Below are positions 51,801 to 54,825 of a DNA stretch of 64,000 nt, in pieces. A program made the translations under genes and the position numbers. The stretch is from Blastobasis lacticolella (Eukaryota > Arthropoda > Insecta > Lepidoptera > Blastobasidae), in assembly GCA_905147135.1 (NCBI GenBank), contig LR990067.1:1612001-1676000 (forward strand). The letters run 5' to 3'. Numbering within the stretch: position 1 is the first letter of the stretch; each line of letters begins with the position of its first letter. The notes below the pieces were generated by a model. It saw only the letters and a list, made by a program, of their open reading frames with translations, was not told where the DNA came from and did not search any database.

Positions 51801-54500
51801 GCTCTTCCAAACTGTGTACCTGTTCCTGGCTCTCACCCACGACTCCCTGGAATGGGTGGACAAGCACCAATCCAAGATGGCGGGCAAGCTGCGCTACTGG
51901 CGGGACATCACGTTCTGCGCACTGGTGGTGCCTTATACTTGTGTAAGTATTACAATAGTACATGGAGTTCTTCAAGTAAGGGGTTAAAAGGTTTTTACGG
52001 GGTCGGCAACGCGTGGGTGATGCCCCTTGTATTGCAAACGTCCATAGGCTGCGGTGACTGCTTACCATCAGGCAGGCCGTAAGCTTGTTTGCCACATGTG
52101 TGGTATAACAAAAGAAAAGACCGGCCCGATTGCAATGAACATAGCAAAGAACAATCTCGATTCCAATGGAGGACACCGCAAATTGAAATTGGAGCATCCG
52201 TTCGTTGACCTTGTTAACAGTCGAACCTGACCGTATTGGATCATGGTTACACATTCAGTCGCCTGAATGTGCAGGTTTCATCACTATGCTTTCCTACACC
52301 GTAAGACCATCGGTTAGTATTCAACTAATGTACATAACTCAGTAAAAAGTAATTGGCACTTATTAATTTTTGACAAAGTTCACTTTTTGTCAGTTTGATT
52401 TGACAAATGTCAAAGGCCTCCTATGGAGGCCGATGAAAGTTCTTTGTGCTGAGCAATTTCACTTTCGGGAAGTACCGACACGATTTTTTCCATAAAATCT
52501 GAATCTATCATTCGAACTAATGATCAAACCTGCTCAGGTTACCGGGGTCGCAGAGGTTAGACTGAAGTCGCTTTACCTATTCTTGTGTGAGTCAGCACAA
52601 CCGGGTTGTTGACACCAAGATGATTAATTTTATAACTCAAATACTACTTATTTATTTAGTGAAATTATAAACATTTATTTAAATAAAATTGAAAATAATA
52701 CAGGCTATAAATACGTTTTTGGTTAATATAATAGGTCAATATCGACATTACGAGAACATTAAATAATAATAATAATAATAAATACACTTGGACAATTTCA
52801 CATCACTCAGGGTGACAGACAGAAACACACAGGTCGTCATACTCTCGTCATACTTCTTTGAATATCTAATTCAATATAATCTATATTCTTTCTATCTTCT
52901 ATCTTCTAATATATAAAATTCTCGTGTCACAGTTTTCGTTGCCATACTCTTCCGAAACGGCTTGACCGATTTTGATGAAATTTTTTGTGCTTATCCGGTA
53001 TCTATGAGAATCGGCCAACATCTATTTTTCATCCCCCTAAATGTTAGGGGTAGTCCACCCCTAAATTTTTTTTTTATTTTTTAGACAAAATTTTTAATTT
53101 CTATTTTTTTATGATACAACATACAAAAATACATACAATCCTCAATTTTCACCCTTCTACGATCAACCCTTATTTTTTAATAGCCATTTTAGTAATTATT
53201 TATATGGCAAAACAACGTTTGCCGGGTCAACTAGTAATTTTATAAAAAAATAAAATAGCTTTTAAAATGTTGTTCTAATTCCTGTTTATTTTCACTGTCA
53301 CATTTTTACGTAGTTTGTTATTTCGAGAAGAGCAAGGTTTTCAAAATAATTCGTACGTATTTTTTTTTTAATTTTTAATATTTGTCGAGTGCACCCTTTG
53401 CAATATAACCTACACCTTTAATATTATGCACCACTACGCGTACAGTTAGACTAAATATAATTATTCTAATAGCATATAACAACCAAACCATGGGGCGCAC
53501 AGATTTGACGTCATAGTAAAAAATGACAGAAATTATATGCTCTATCGGAAAATACTATTTATTCCTCTGGCCAGCACTTTTAGATTTTGGGTCCAAACAT
53601 GTACGAAACTTGAATGGTGTCTTGTCATCAAATAATTGTTTATTGTTCTTTCAGTTTGTCTTCGGCATGTTCTGGGGCCTCTACGCCATTGATCGCGAGC
53701 TGGTCTTCCCAAAGGTCTTCGACGAGGTCATACCCTGGTGGTTCAACCAGTGTGTGCATAGCAACATCCTGATCCTGATGGTAGCTGAGACCATACTGCA
53801 ACCGAGAAGGAACCCAACGAATAAGAAGTTAGAGCCAACGTTGGTGTTGGGTATTGCAGTGTTGTATGCGATTGTGTGAGTACCTACTCTAATATTCATA
53901 TTCATTTATTTAGATAATATTTAATAGCGTCATACAATTACTTACTTACTTAATACTTACTTACTGCGCTGGCTCAGTGACCCTAAGTGGATATTGGGCT
54001 CTTCCTATCCTGCTATCCTAAGAATAGGTTTTGCGATGATCTACAAGTATAATTCTAAGTCTCATTTATAACAACAAATTATCTCTTATAGCGACACATT
54101 TAGATTGTACCCTGGAGCAAACCAACCTACCTTTTTCATCAATAAATGACAATTTCTCTCTTGCAGATACTACTCTATATACTTCCTAACACACCGTTGG
54201 CTCTACAACGTCTTCGGCATTATGACATGGTGGCAAGTCTGCCTCTTCCAGCTCTTGATCTTTGCTTCCTCTATCACCTTCTACTGGATTCAGTATCCCA
54301 TCAACAGACTGATACACGGACAAGACGTGGAGGTAGAGAAGAACGGAGAAGTGGGGAATGGAATGGAGAATGGAGGTAATGCAGAAACGAAAGAAGTGAA
54401 GGAGAAAGCTGAAAATGGGGAGGTTACAGGTAACGGGACCTTCGATAAGTCATGGAGTTTGAAGTATAGGAATATGAGACAGGAGAATTCTAAGTTATGA
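24671..54500 (+). CDS. AIG1/ADTRP (Far-17a) family membrane hydrolase, four alternative first exons
   Basis: Mammalian AIG1 and ADTRP are multi-pass membrane hydrolases of fatty acid esters of hydroxy fatty acids, using a threonine and a histidine. Here four alternative coding first exons (24671-24874, 29313-29546, 34839-35072, 40968-41231) can each join shared exons 51802-51942, 53655-53875 and 54167-54500, giving predicted proteins of 299, 309, 309 and 319 residues. All junctions keep frame: the four first exons and exon 2 end in phase 0 and exon 3 ends in phase 2. About six membrane segments are visible. Family landmarks are TxWN at the first junction (putative nucleophile Thr), DRELVFPK, NQCVHSN (putative His) and WIQYPINRLIHG. 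After the last membrane segment comes an unusual charged tail of about 60 residues rich in N, G, E and K; the family is usually about 230-240 residues. The introns are packed with repeats. The alternative-exon model is inferred from splice phases; tandem gene copies that lost their 3' exons are the main alternative. Confidence 0.75.
25370..25600 (+). repeat. G-rich minisatellite
   Basis: Degenerate tandem units built from GGTAGGGTAGGGGTAAGATA, with a period of about 22-26 bases, in the intron after exon A. Runs such as GGGTAGGGTAGGGG could form G-quadruplexes. The unit resembles the G-rich part of the Helitron-like family at 33.7 kb. Confidence 0.7.
25625..26005 (+). mobile_element. I-family LINE-like 3' end
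   Basis: From GTCTGGCGGTGGCGTGGGGG to GACGATTGAAAGAGATATTT and an AATTTTG-unit tail (ATTTTGAATTTTGAATTTTG). An inverted relative lies at 30395-30770. Confidence 0.65.
26480..26770. other. Unclassified GC-richer block
   Basis: A 92-codon open frame with no recognisable motif, in a block that includes GTGATGTGACGTCACAG-like palindromic sequence (GATGTGACGTCACAGTG). Probably an old repeat. Confidence 0.25.
26935..27340 (+). mobile_element. Two S1 SINEs in head-to-tail tandem
   Basis: Copy 1 at about 26935-27088 lacks its 3' end. Copy 2 starts at 27090 (CGACCGGAGTGGTTCAG) and is complete to TAGATGGCGCTGTGTGAATT. Both have GGTTCGATTCCCG B-box-like segments. Confidence 0.7.
27480..27960 (+). mobile_element. 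S2 SINE split by two insertions
   Basis: The head (GAGTCGGTGGCCGAGTGG) runs to GAGAGGT at about 27527. A foreign stretch of about 160 bases follows. S2 resumes at GAGGTACCGAATTCGAATC and is split again by the palindromic MITE at 27725-27911, continuing at CCAATACTCTTTTCTGAG. Confidence 0.65.
27725..27911. mobile_element. 187-bp palindromic MITE, TA target duplication
   Basis: The ends CAGTCGAGTTCATTAATATG and CATTAATGAACTCGACTG-type complement extend inward as almost complete arms of about 80 bp around a short loop near 27810-27825. TA flanks both ends (27723-27724, 27912-27913); excision with one TA restores the S2 phrase GGCCATGTACCAAT. Confidence 0.8.
28027..28234. repeat. GC-rich element with short terminal inverted repeats
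   Basis: Left GAGCTCAGGGGGCGACGC and right GCGTCGCCCCCT...GAGCTC are inverted. The interior is strongly GC-rich (GGCGGGCTGGCTGGGGCCGG), in contrast to the AT-rich intron. An 85-codon frame across it is Gly/Arg-rich and looks fortuitous. Confidence 0.5.
28380..28640 (+). mobile_element. Helitron-like remnants, two in series
   Basis: The first ends CGTGCGAAGCCAGGGCGGAC then CGCTAGT. The second has GCTACTGAACGGATTTTGAT and ends near GCGGACCAAGTCGCGGG. These are typical 3' phrases of lepidopteran Helitron-type elements. Confidence 0.45.
28641..29312. other. AT-rich sequence upstream of exon B
   Basis: Likely holds the promoter or 5' exon of the exon B isoform. I see no clear TATA box; one CTTTTTCAGCAG near 29145 could be an acceptor or an initiator. 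No other feature. Confidence 0.3.
29313..29546 (+). CDS. AIG1/ADTRP-like, alternative first coding exon B
   Basis: Seventy-eight codons from ATG to TGGAATTAT|GTGAGT, phase 0. Contains LLLKTCLH, a membrane segment (YFCLQCFIWLWAVKLL), an acidic loop KTEDEDELL, and YYGGCYLTNWNY. The GG-x-YLT phrase is the closest of the four first exons to the mammalian AIG1 nucleophile region. Confidence 0.72.
29665..29980 (-). mobile_element. S2 SINE, near full length
   Basis: Starts CATCACCTTGGCGTTAATTT, passes CAGTGGAGCGACTTCCATCT and ATGTTTTCCCTCACCGTAAG, and ends at the head complement GGCCACCGACGCTCT. Confidence 0.7.
30109..30338 (+). mobile_element. S1 SINE, full length
   Basis: Head CGACCTCAGTGGTTCAGG; B-box-like GGTTCGGTTCCC; 3' end GGGGCTAGATGGCGCTGTGT. 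Part of the body is locally altered (CATGCCGGTCGCCACACAG). Confidence 0.7.
30395..30770 (-). mobile_element. I-family LINE-like 3' end, inverted relative of 25625
   Basis: Starts at its tail (AATTCATAAATTC units) and runs through CACACAGTGACACGCTGGCC to CGACCCGGCCCCCACGCC, the complement of the copy upstream of exon B. Confidence 0.65.
30779..30831. repeat. Perfect 24-bp-arm hairpin
   Basis: CCGACAAGAGTCCTACTCTT and AAGAGTAGGACTCTTGTCGG face each other around ATCATATAT. Confidence 0.75.
30832..31150 (-). mobile_element. Two abutting LINE C-terminal tails
   Basis: At 30832-30965 the minus frame reads GKRGRGRPRFEYLKDVTEKV, then MKRLADRREEWRLLH, a LINE RT ending. At 30967-31150 an RTE tail (AGAAGACGCCCACTGCTGGG and CCTACCCACGCTGCGTC) abuts it in the same orientation. 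Confidence 0.65.
31490..32105 (-). mobile_element. G-family LINE C-terminal domain, longest copy
   Basis: An open frame of 205 codons carries HWCPSSAYVDSLGHHGLSC, SAGRFSRHVAINDVIRRAL, VPAVLEPNGTVRDDGKRPDG, LVWDATCVDTLAPSH, ETLGPWGP, DRRAGAFLGQRISIAIQRGN and AASFLGTIPRD. This is the C-terminal region of a non-LTR polyprotein. The RT and endonuclease domains are not present, so the element is dead on its own. Confidence 0.75.
32110..32800. other. AT-rich intron sequence
   Basis: No exon or repeat boundary seen, apart from CATTCATTCATAAATTAAAT-like tail material at about 32275-32300. Confidence 0.35.
32808..33180 (-). mobile_element. LINE 3' end with (ATTT)n tail
   Basis: TATTTATTTATTTATTTA then AACTTCATGCACATTACAGT and ACAATGGCGGACTTAAAGC, like 18117-18245 but extending further, with GAGAGAGAGAGAAC in the body. 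Confidence 0.55.
33215..33640 (-). mobile_element. N1 LINE, RT C-terminal tail and 3' end
   Basis: The minus frame reads MEPNWSRTVRFQRNFLPRTL then RLWNELPGEVFLGEYNMEFF. The 3' end ACCACTAAGGTGGCAAACAA is intact on the left. Confidence 0.7.
33640..33815 (+). mobile_element. Helitron-like fragment
   Basis: GCAACAGATTTTAATGCGGT, GTGATTCAAGAGGAAGGTTT and the G-rich GGTAGGTAGGGGTAAAGTGG, ending GTCACGCCGGGTCTA. Same family as 8915-9117. Confidence 0.45.
34150..34690 (-). mobile_element. S2 SINE split by an N2 element
   Basis: S2 runs from GAGCGACTGCTGTCTGACCT to CACCGTAACAGCAT at 34274, then resumes at GCATCGGTTAATATTCAAC at 34635 after the N2 insertion. Confidence 0.65.
34275..34634 (+). mobile_element. 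N2 unit with poly-A, inserted in S2
   Basis: Complete unit from AAGAGAGGTAGGGCATAGCG to CATCAGGTGGCCCGCTTGCC and a poly-A of about 24 bases. GCAT occurs on both sides (34271-34274 and 34635-34638), consistent with a short target duplication. The intact poly-A suggests relative youth. Confidence 0.75.
34839..35072 (+). CDS. AIG1/ADTRP-like, alternative first coding exon C
   Basis: Seventy-eight codons from ATG (a second ATG lies seven codons in) to TGGAACGTG|GTGAGT, phase 0. LLTKTYLH, a membrane segment (AILLVYYVFITWHGTSVV), and IYFTFWNV with the conserved Thr. It lacks the Gly-Gly seen in A and B. A TCAGTC initiator-like motif lies at about 34782. Confidence 0.7.
35080..35740. other. AT-rich intron sequence
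   Basis: Repeated TTTGACATT and TTTATTTG phrases; an 84-codon frame (35445-35699) without recognisable motif. Nothing else supported. Confidence 0.3.
35745..35935 (-). mobile_element. G-family LINE C-terminus, degenerate copy
   Basis: The minus frame contains QKAGQYLDQRISLAIQRGNA, matching the RAGxxLxQRIS-AIQRGN block of the 31490 copy. The remaining sequence is diverged. Confidence 0.55.
36461..36725 (+). other. Open block between acceptor-like and donor-like sites
   Basis: TTTATACAG at the left and ATCTACG|GTGAGT at the right bracket 88 codons without stop in the plus frame. No family is recognised and the TxWN motif is absent. It could be a decayed or lineage-specific exon, or chance. 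Confidence 0.2.
36787..37025 (-). mobile_element. S1 SINE
   Basis: Reverse-oriented full copy with CACACAGCGCCATCTAGCCC at the left and ACCACTCAGGTC at the right; one base change in the B-box-like segment. Confidence 0.72.
37088..37142 (+). mobile_element. N2 3' terminal fragment
   Basis: CATAGGTAGGCACTATCAGG then TGGCCCGCTTGCCTGTTTGT and a short A tract. Confidence 0.5.
37350..37500 (+). mobile_element. S1 SINE, truncated
   Basis: Head CGATTTGAGTGATTCAATTG; the B-box region is degraded; the 3' half is missing. Confidence 0.55.
37735..37975 (+). mobile_element. C-family element
   Basis: Diverged head (TGTGGTGCCGCCACC), then CACTGCGATCTCCAACCCGC and CCTGCAGTGGACTGTTATGG with GATGATGA tail. 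Confidence 0.65.
38333..38490 (-). mobile_element. N1 LINE 3' end
   Basis: GTGGCAAACAAGCTTACGGC, GGTAAGCAGTCACCGCAGGC, then CGTTGCCGACCCCGTAAAAA and TTCTTGAAGGACTCCATGTT. Confidence 0.65.
38617..38862 (+). mobile_element. S1 SINE, consensus-like full copy
   Basis: Head CGACCTGAGTGGTTCAGTGG, B-box-like GGTTCGATTCCC, mid CGAGTCTGGGTGTTCTATG, 3' end GCTAGATGGCGCTGTGTGAA followed by an (ATT)n tract. Confidence 0.8.
39051..39434. mobile_element. 384-bp foldback MITE
   Basis: The ends TCGCAGCCATATGGTTAAAT and ATTTAACCATTTGGCTGCGA are inverted. A second inner pair, CGATATTGCCTCGAGTTTAC and GTAAACTCGAGGCAATATCG, makes nearly the whole element a long imperfect hairpin. The target duplication is not clear. 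Confidence 0.7.
39515..39835 (-). mobile_element. N2 unit, diverged
   Basis: Reverse-oriented: GGCAAACAGGCAAGCGGGCC at the left, AGGTGGAGGTACTTCCCC near the right. Internal deletions shorten the CCATGGGG region. Confidence 0.65.
40168..40187 (+). repeat. C20 homopolymer
   Basis: Twenty uninterrupted C residues, followed by a CT-rich stretch; a likely site of length variation and sequencing error. Confidence 0.9.
40295..40465 (+). mobile_element. S2 SINE 3' half
   Basis: CCATGATCCAATCTGGTCAG, GGTCAGATGGCAGTCGCTCC, then GGGCCCTCGTGCGCGAGAGC and AACGCCAGGATAATT. Confidence 0.65.
40968..41231 (+). CDS. AIG1/ADTRP-like, alternative first coding exon D
   Basis: Eighty-eight codons from ATGATG to TGGAACTTT|GTGAGT, phase 0. 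It has a longer N-terminus, YWRTVVH, a membrane segment (IYLVIHHAGLAIFA), an acidic loop NSDNEELVALA, and GYLTGWNF with the conserved Thr. It is the nearest of the four to the shared exons. Confidence 0.72.
41270..41440 (+). mobile_element. Helitron-like fragment
   Basis: GGATGGACCGATTTCGATGC and GGTTTTCTCTGTTTGAAAGC, shared with 23140-23300 and 24100-24140. Confidence 0.4.
41725..41985 (-). mobile_element. C-family element
   Basis: Starts CATCATCACAGCCCGCAACA, passes GCAGGCGGGTTGGAGATCGC (partly duplicated as GCTGCGATCTCC), ends CTGCCGGACACCACACGG. Confidence 0.7.
42293..42420 (-). mobile_element. N1 LINE 3' end
   Basis: CACTAAGGTGGCAAACAAGC, GTAAGCAGTCACCGCAGCC, CGCGTTGCCGACCACGTAAA. Confidence 0.65.
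42550..42720 (-). mobile_element. S2 SINE part
   Basis: AACCATGATCCAGGATTTGG, AGCGACTGCCATCTGACCTC, then TTTTCCCTCACCGTAAG; the head half is missing. Confidence 0.65.
43040..43345. mobile_element. Two S2 SINE parts in opposite orientations
   Basis: At 43040-43220 is a plus-oriented 3' half (GTAACCATGATCCAATCAGG; GGGCCCTCGTGCACGAGAGC). At 43225-43345 is a minus-oriented head (GAGCATCGGTTAGTATTAAA; CACTCGGCCACCACCACTCC). Confidence 0.6.
43490..43758 (-). mobile_element. C-family element, full length
   Basis: Starts with (ATC)n, then ACAGCCCATAAAAGTCCACT; ends CTGCCGGACACCACACGGCC. Confidence 0.75.
44300..44385 (+). repeat. Imperfect pentanucleotide microsatellite
   Basis: Units of the ACTGT/ACTAT type (TACTATACTGTACTGCACTG and onward). 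It opens the left unit of the duplication described under findings. Confidence 0.6.
44715..44830 (+). mobile_element. I-family 3' fragment
   Basis: CTTCCTACTTTCCTACCCAC, TTTTTGACGATTGAAAGAGA and a TTTGAG-unit tail; 5' truncated. Confidence 0.6.
44858..45117 (+). mobile_element. C-family element, full length
   Basis: TGGCCGAGTGGTGTCCGGCA through GGACTGTAACGGGCTGTGAT and GATGAC. The flanking ACTACTGAC / ACTACTGATT suggests a target duplication. Confidence 0.75.
45225..45310 (+). repeat. (ACTAC)n microsatellite
   Basis: CCCTACCCTACCCCTACTAT leads into about six ACTAC units at 45252-45282. Confidence 0.75.
45310..45420 (+). repeat. Unclassified dispersed repeat
   Basis: TTCTTATCGAGTCGATGGAC, TTTATTCGCCG and ACGCATACAGCGTTTGA reappear in complement at 50330-50415. 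Confidence 0.5.
45915..46157 (-). mobile_element. C-family element
   Basis: Reverse copy: CATAACAGTCCATTGCAGGA at the left, GCTGCCGGACACCACACGG at the right; a short central deletion. Confidence 0.72.
46331..46435 (+). repeat. Repeat with 5S-rRNA-like segment, copy 2
   Basis: AAAGTTAAGCAACCTTCGTC and GGTAACTGGATGGGTGACCG recall the 3' half of 5S rRNA (TTAAGCA ... TTAGTACTTAGATGGGGGACCG). Copy 1 lies at 12405-12660 on the other strand. Not a functional 5S gene by length or by its 5' part. Confidence 0.45.
46610..47195 (-). mobile_element. S2 SINE split by a LINE tail
   Basis: S2 from TCTTGGTGTTAATGTCCCGG to TCGGTTAGCGTTCAAC (46778) resumes at ATGCACATAACTCAGAAAAG (47086) and ends at GGCCACCAACGCTC. 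The roughly 305-bp insert ends TGCTAAATAAATACC and (TTTA)n, a plus-oriented LINE tail. Confidence 0.65.
47345..47695 (-). mobile_element. N2 piece plus Helitron-like fragment
   Basis: GCGGGTTATCCCGTTCAAAT (N2-like) is followed by CCCTACCCTACCTTGCCCTA and ATTAAAATCCGTCGCGTAGT, the complement of the G-rich Helitron-like family at 33640. Confidence 0.45.
47880..48170 (+). mobile_element. S2 SINE, near full length
   Basis: Head GAGCGTCGGTGGCTCAATGG, B-box-like GAGTTCGATACCC, then TGAACCATGATCCAATCTTG and CCTGGATCATGATCTAGGC. Confidence 0.7.
48190..48534 (+). other. Unassigned 114-codon open frame
   Basis: Sits between S2 and C elements in the intron. The first third is acidic (DLNDDDESQG) and then basic (SSSPKKYKITRSKFKLEAK), more protein-like than most frames here. 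No signature, splice site or repeat copy is recognised. Confidence 0.2.
48540..48805 (+). mobile_element. C-family element, full length
   Basis: TGGCCGTGTTGTGTCCGGCA through GCGATCTCCAACCCGCCTGC to CTGTTACGGGCTGTAATGAT. Confidence 0.75.
48865..49290. mobile_element. S2 pieces around a reversed N2 unit
   Basis: S2 (minus) at 48865-48945 stops at AGTGGAGCTAC. N2 (minus) spans 48946-49185 (GGTAGGCAAACAGGCAAGCG to ACAATACTATTTAAAAGAG). A plus-oriented S2 piece follows (GATCTAATCTAGTCAGGTTC). Confidence 0.6.
49292..49382 (-). mobile_element. S1 SINE head
   Basis: Only the head half: CCCGGCCGATAATCGAAACC, then AACCACTGAACCACTCAGGT. Confidence 0.6.
49735..50010 (-). mobile_element. S2 SINE
   Basis: CACCTTGGCGTTAATGTCCC, GGGGAACCTGACCAGATTGG, ending at CTACTCGGCCATCGACGC; the middle has a small insertion (GTCCGTTTCTCC). 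Confidence 0.7.
50103..50192 (+). repeat. Two tandem hairpins with related stems
   Basis: Hairpin 1 (50103-50146) closes CCCATCTG with CAGATGGG. Hairpin 2 (50157-50192) closes CTATCTGCC with GGCAGATAG. Both loops contain CCCGG-type sequence. GC-rich in an AT-rich intron. Confidence 0.6.
50450..50710 (-). mobile_element. C-family element, full length
   Basis: CATCATCACAGCCCGTAACA to TCTGCCGGACACCACACGGC. Confidence 0.75.
50900..51235. other. Intron block with overlapping open frames
   Basis: Plus frame 50942-51229 (95 codons) and minus frame 51001-51225 (74 codons) overlap. Neither has a recognised motif; the minus one (KLYQIIKIGKPRLKAVFEKN) is the more protein-like. Confidence 0.2.
51243..51383 (+). 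mobile_element. N2-type LINE 3' end
   Basis: GGATAGTTCAAGAGGTATAT-type start, GGGCAACGCATTGGTGACTC, then CATCAGGTGGCCCACTTGCC; abuts the next C element directly. Confidence 0.65.
51384..51643 (-). mobile_element. C-family element, full length
   Basis: (ATC)n start, CATAACAGTCCACTGCAGGA, ending TGCCGGACACCACACGGC. About 160 bp upstream of shared exon 2. Confidence 0.75.
51802..51942 (+). CDS. AIG1/ADTRP-like, shared exon 2
   Basis: Acceptor TATTTCTTTCCAG, 47 codons, donor TATACTTGT|GTAAGT; phase 0 at both ends. Encodes LFQTVYLFLALTHDSLEW (second membrane segment) and KLRYWRDITFCALVVPYTC (start of the third). The LFQTV phrase lines up with the residues just after the nucleophile in mammalian AIG1. 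Confidence 0.8.
51958..52112 (+). mobile_element. N1 LINE 3' end close to the exon 2 donor
   Basis: GTACATGGAGTTCTTCAAGT through GGGGTCGGCAACGCGTGGGT to ACATGTGTGGTATAACAAAA. It begins only about 15 bases after the exon 2 donor. Confidence 0.7.
52190..52355 (-). mobile_element. S2 SINE part
   Basis: CGAACCTGACCGTATTGGAT, GTGCAGGTTTCATCACTATG, CATAACTCAGTAAAAAG; the head is missing. Confidence 0.6.
52525..52625 (+). mobile_element. S2 SINE 3' fragment, diverged
   Basis: TGATCAAACCTGCTCAGGTT and GACACCAAGATGATTA frame a degraded S2 3' half. Confidence 0.45.
52902..53234 (+). mobile_element. 333-bp non-autonomous Helitron with A/T flanks
   Basis: Starts TCTTCTAATATATAAAATTC and ends GTTTGCCGGGTCAACTAG, with host A before and T after, the canonical A|T insertion site. 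The 5' TC and 3' CTAG termini and the CTTGACCGATTTTGATGAAA phrase fit lepidopteran Helitrons. No Rep/Hel coding sequence. Confidence 0.75.
53655..53875 (+). CDS. AIG1/ADTRP-like, shared exon 3
   Basis: Acceptor TTGTTCTTTCAG, donor GCGATTGT|GTGAGT, phase 0 in and phase 2 out. Encodes the rest of membrane segment 3 (FVFGMFWGLYAI), DRELVFPKVFDEVIPWWFN, then NQCVHSNILILMVAETIL with the histidine that aligns with the catalytic His of AIG1/ADTRP, and most of membrane segment 5. Confidence 0.82.
54167..54500 (+). CDS. AIG1/ADTRP-like, shared exon 4 with stop
   Basis: Acceptor TTCTCTCTTGCAG. It completes the Val codon split with exon 3 and encodes YYSIYFLTHRWLYNVFGIMT, the last membrane segment (CLFQLLIFASSITFYWIQYP), INRLIHG, and a hydrophilic tail of about 60 residues rich in N, G, E and K (GNGMENGGNAE). 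Stop TGA at 54498-54500. Confidence 0.82.
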
Positions 54501-54524
54501 TTAGTTAGAGATTGCATAAGAAAA

Positions 54525-54825
54525 AGTAATCATCTTGGGGTTAATGTCCCGGTTGTGCTCGCGCACGAGGGCCGTGAATTTGGCAGATCAGGTAATTACA
54601 ATGGAGCGACTGCTATCTGAGCTCCGTGTTGCTACCAGGGGAACCTGACCAGATTGGATCATGGTTACAGATTCAGGCACCTGAATGAGCAGTTTTCCCA
54701 CGTTCATACAACTGATGTATATAACTCAGCAAAGAGTTATTGGTACATGGCAGCAGTGGGATTCTCCGGTACATCTCGCTTGTGAGTCGGATAACTTTAC
54801 CACTAGGCCACCGATGCTCCGATGG
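54525..54825 (-). mobile_element. S2 SINE just after the stop codon
   Basis: CATCTTGGGGTTAATGTCCC, GGGGAACCTGACCAGATTGG, then CGCTTGTGAGTCGGATAACT and GGCCACCGATGCTCC. It starts about 25 bases past the AIG1/ADTRP-like stop with no AATAAA before it, so it is probably part of the 3' UTR, in antisense. Confidence 0.65.

Noticed and set aside
51243..51887. 214-codon minus frame overlapping shared exon 2
   Set aside because: It fuses the antisense of exon 2, a C element and an N2 tail; a composite shadow frame.
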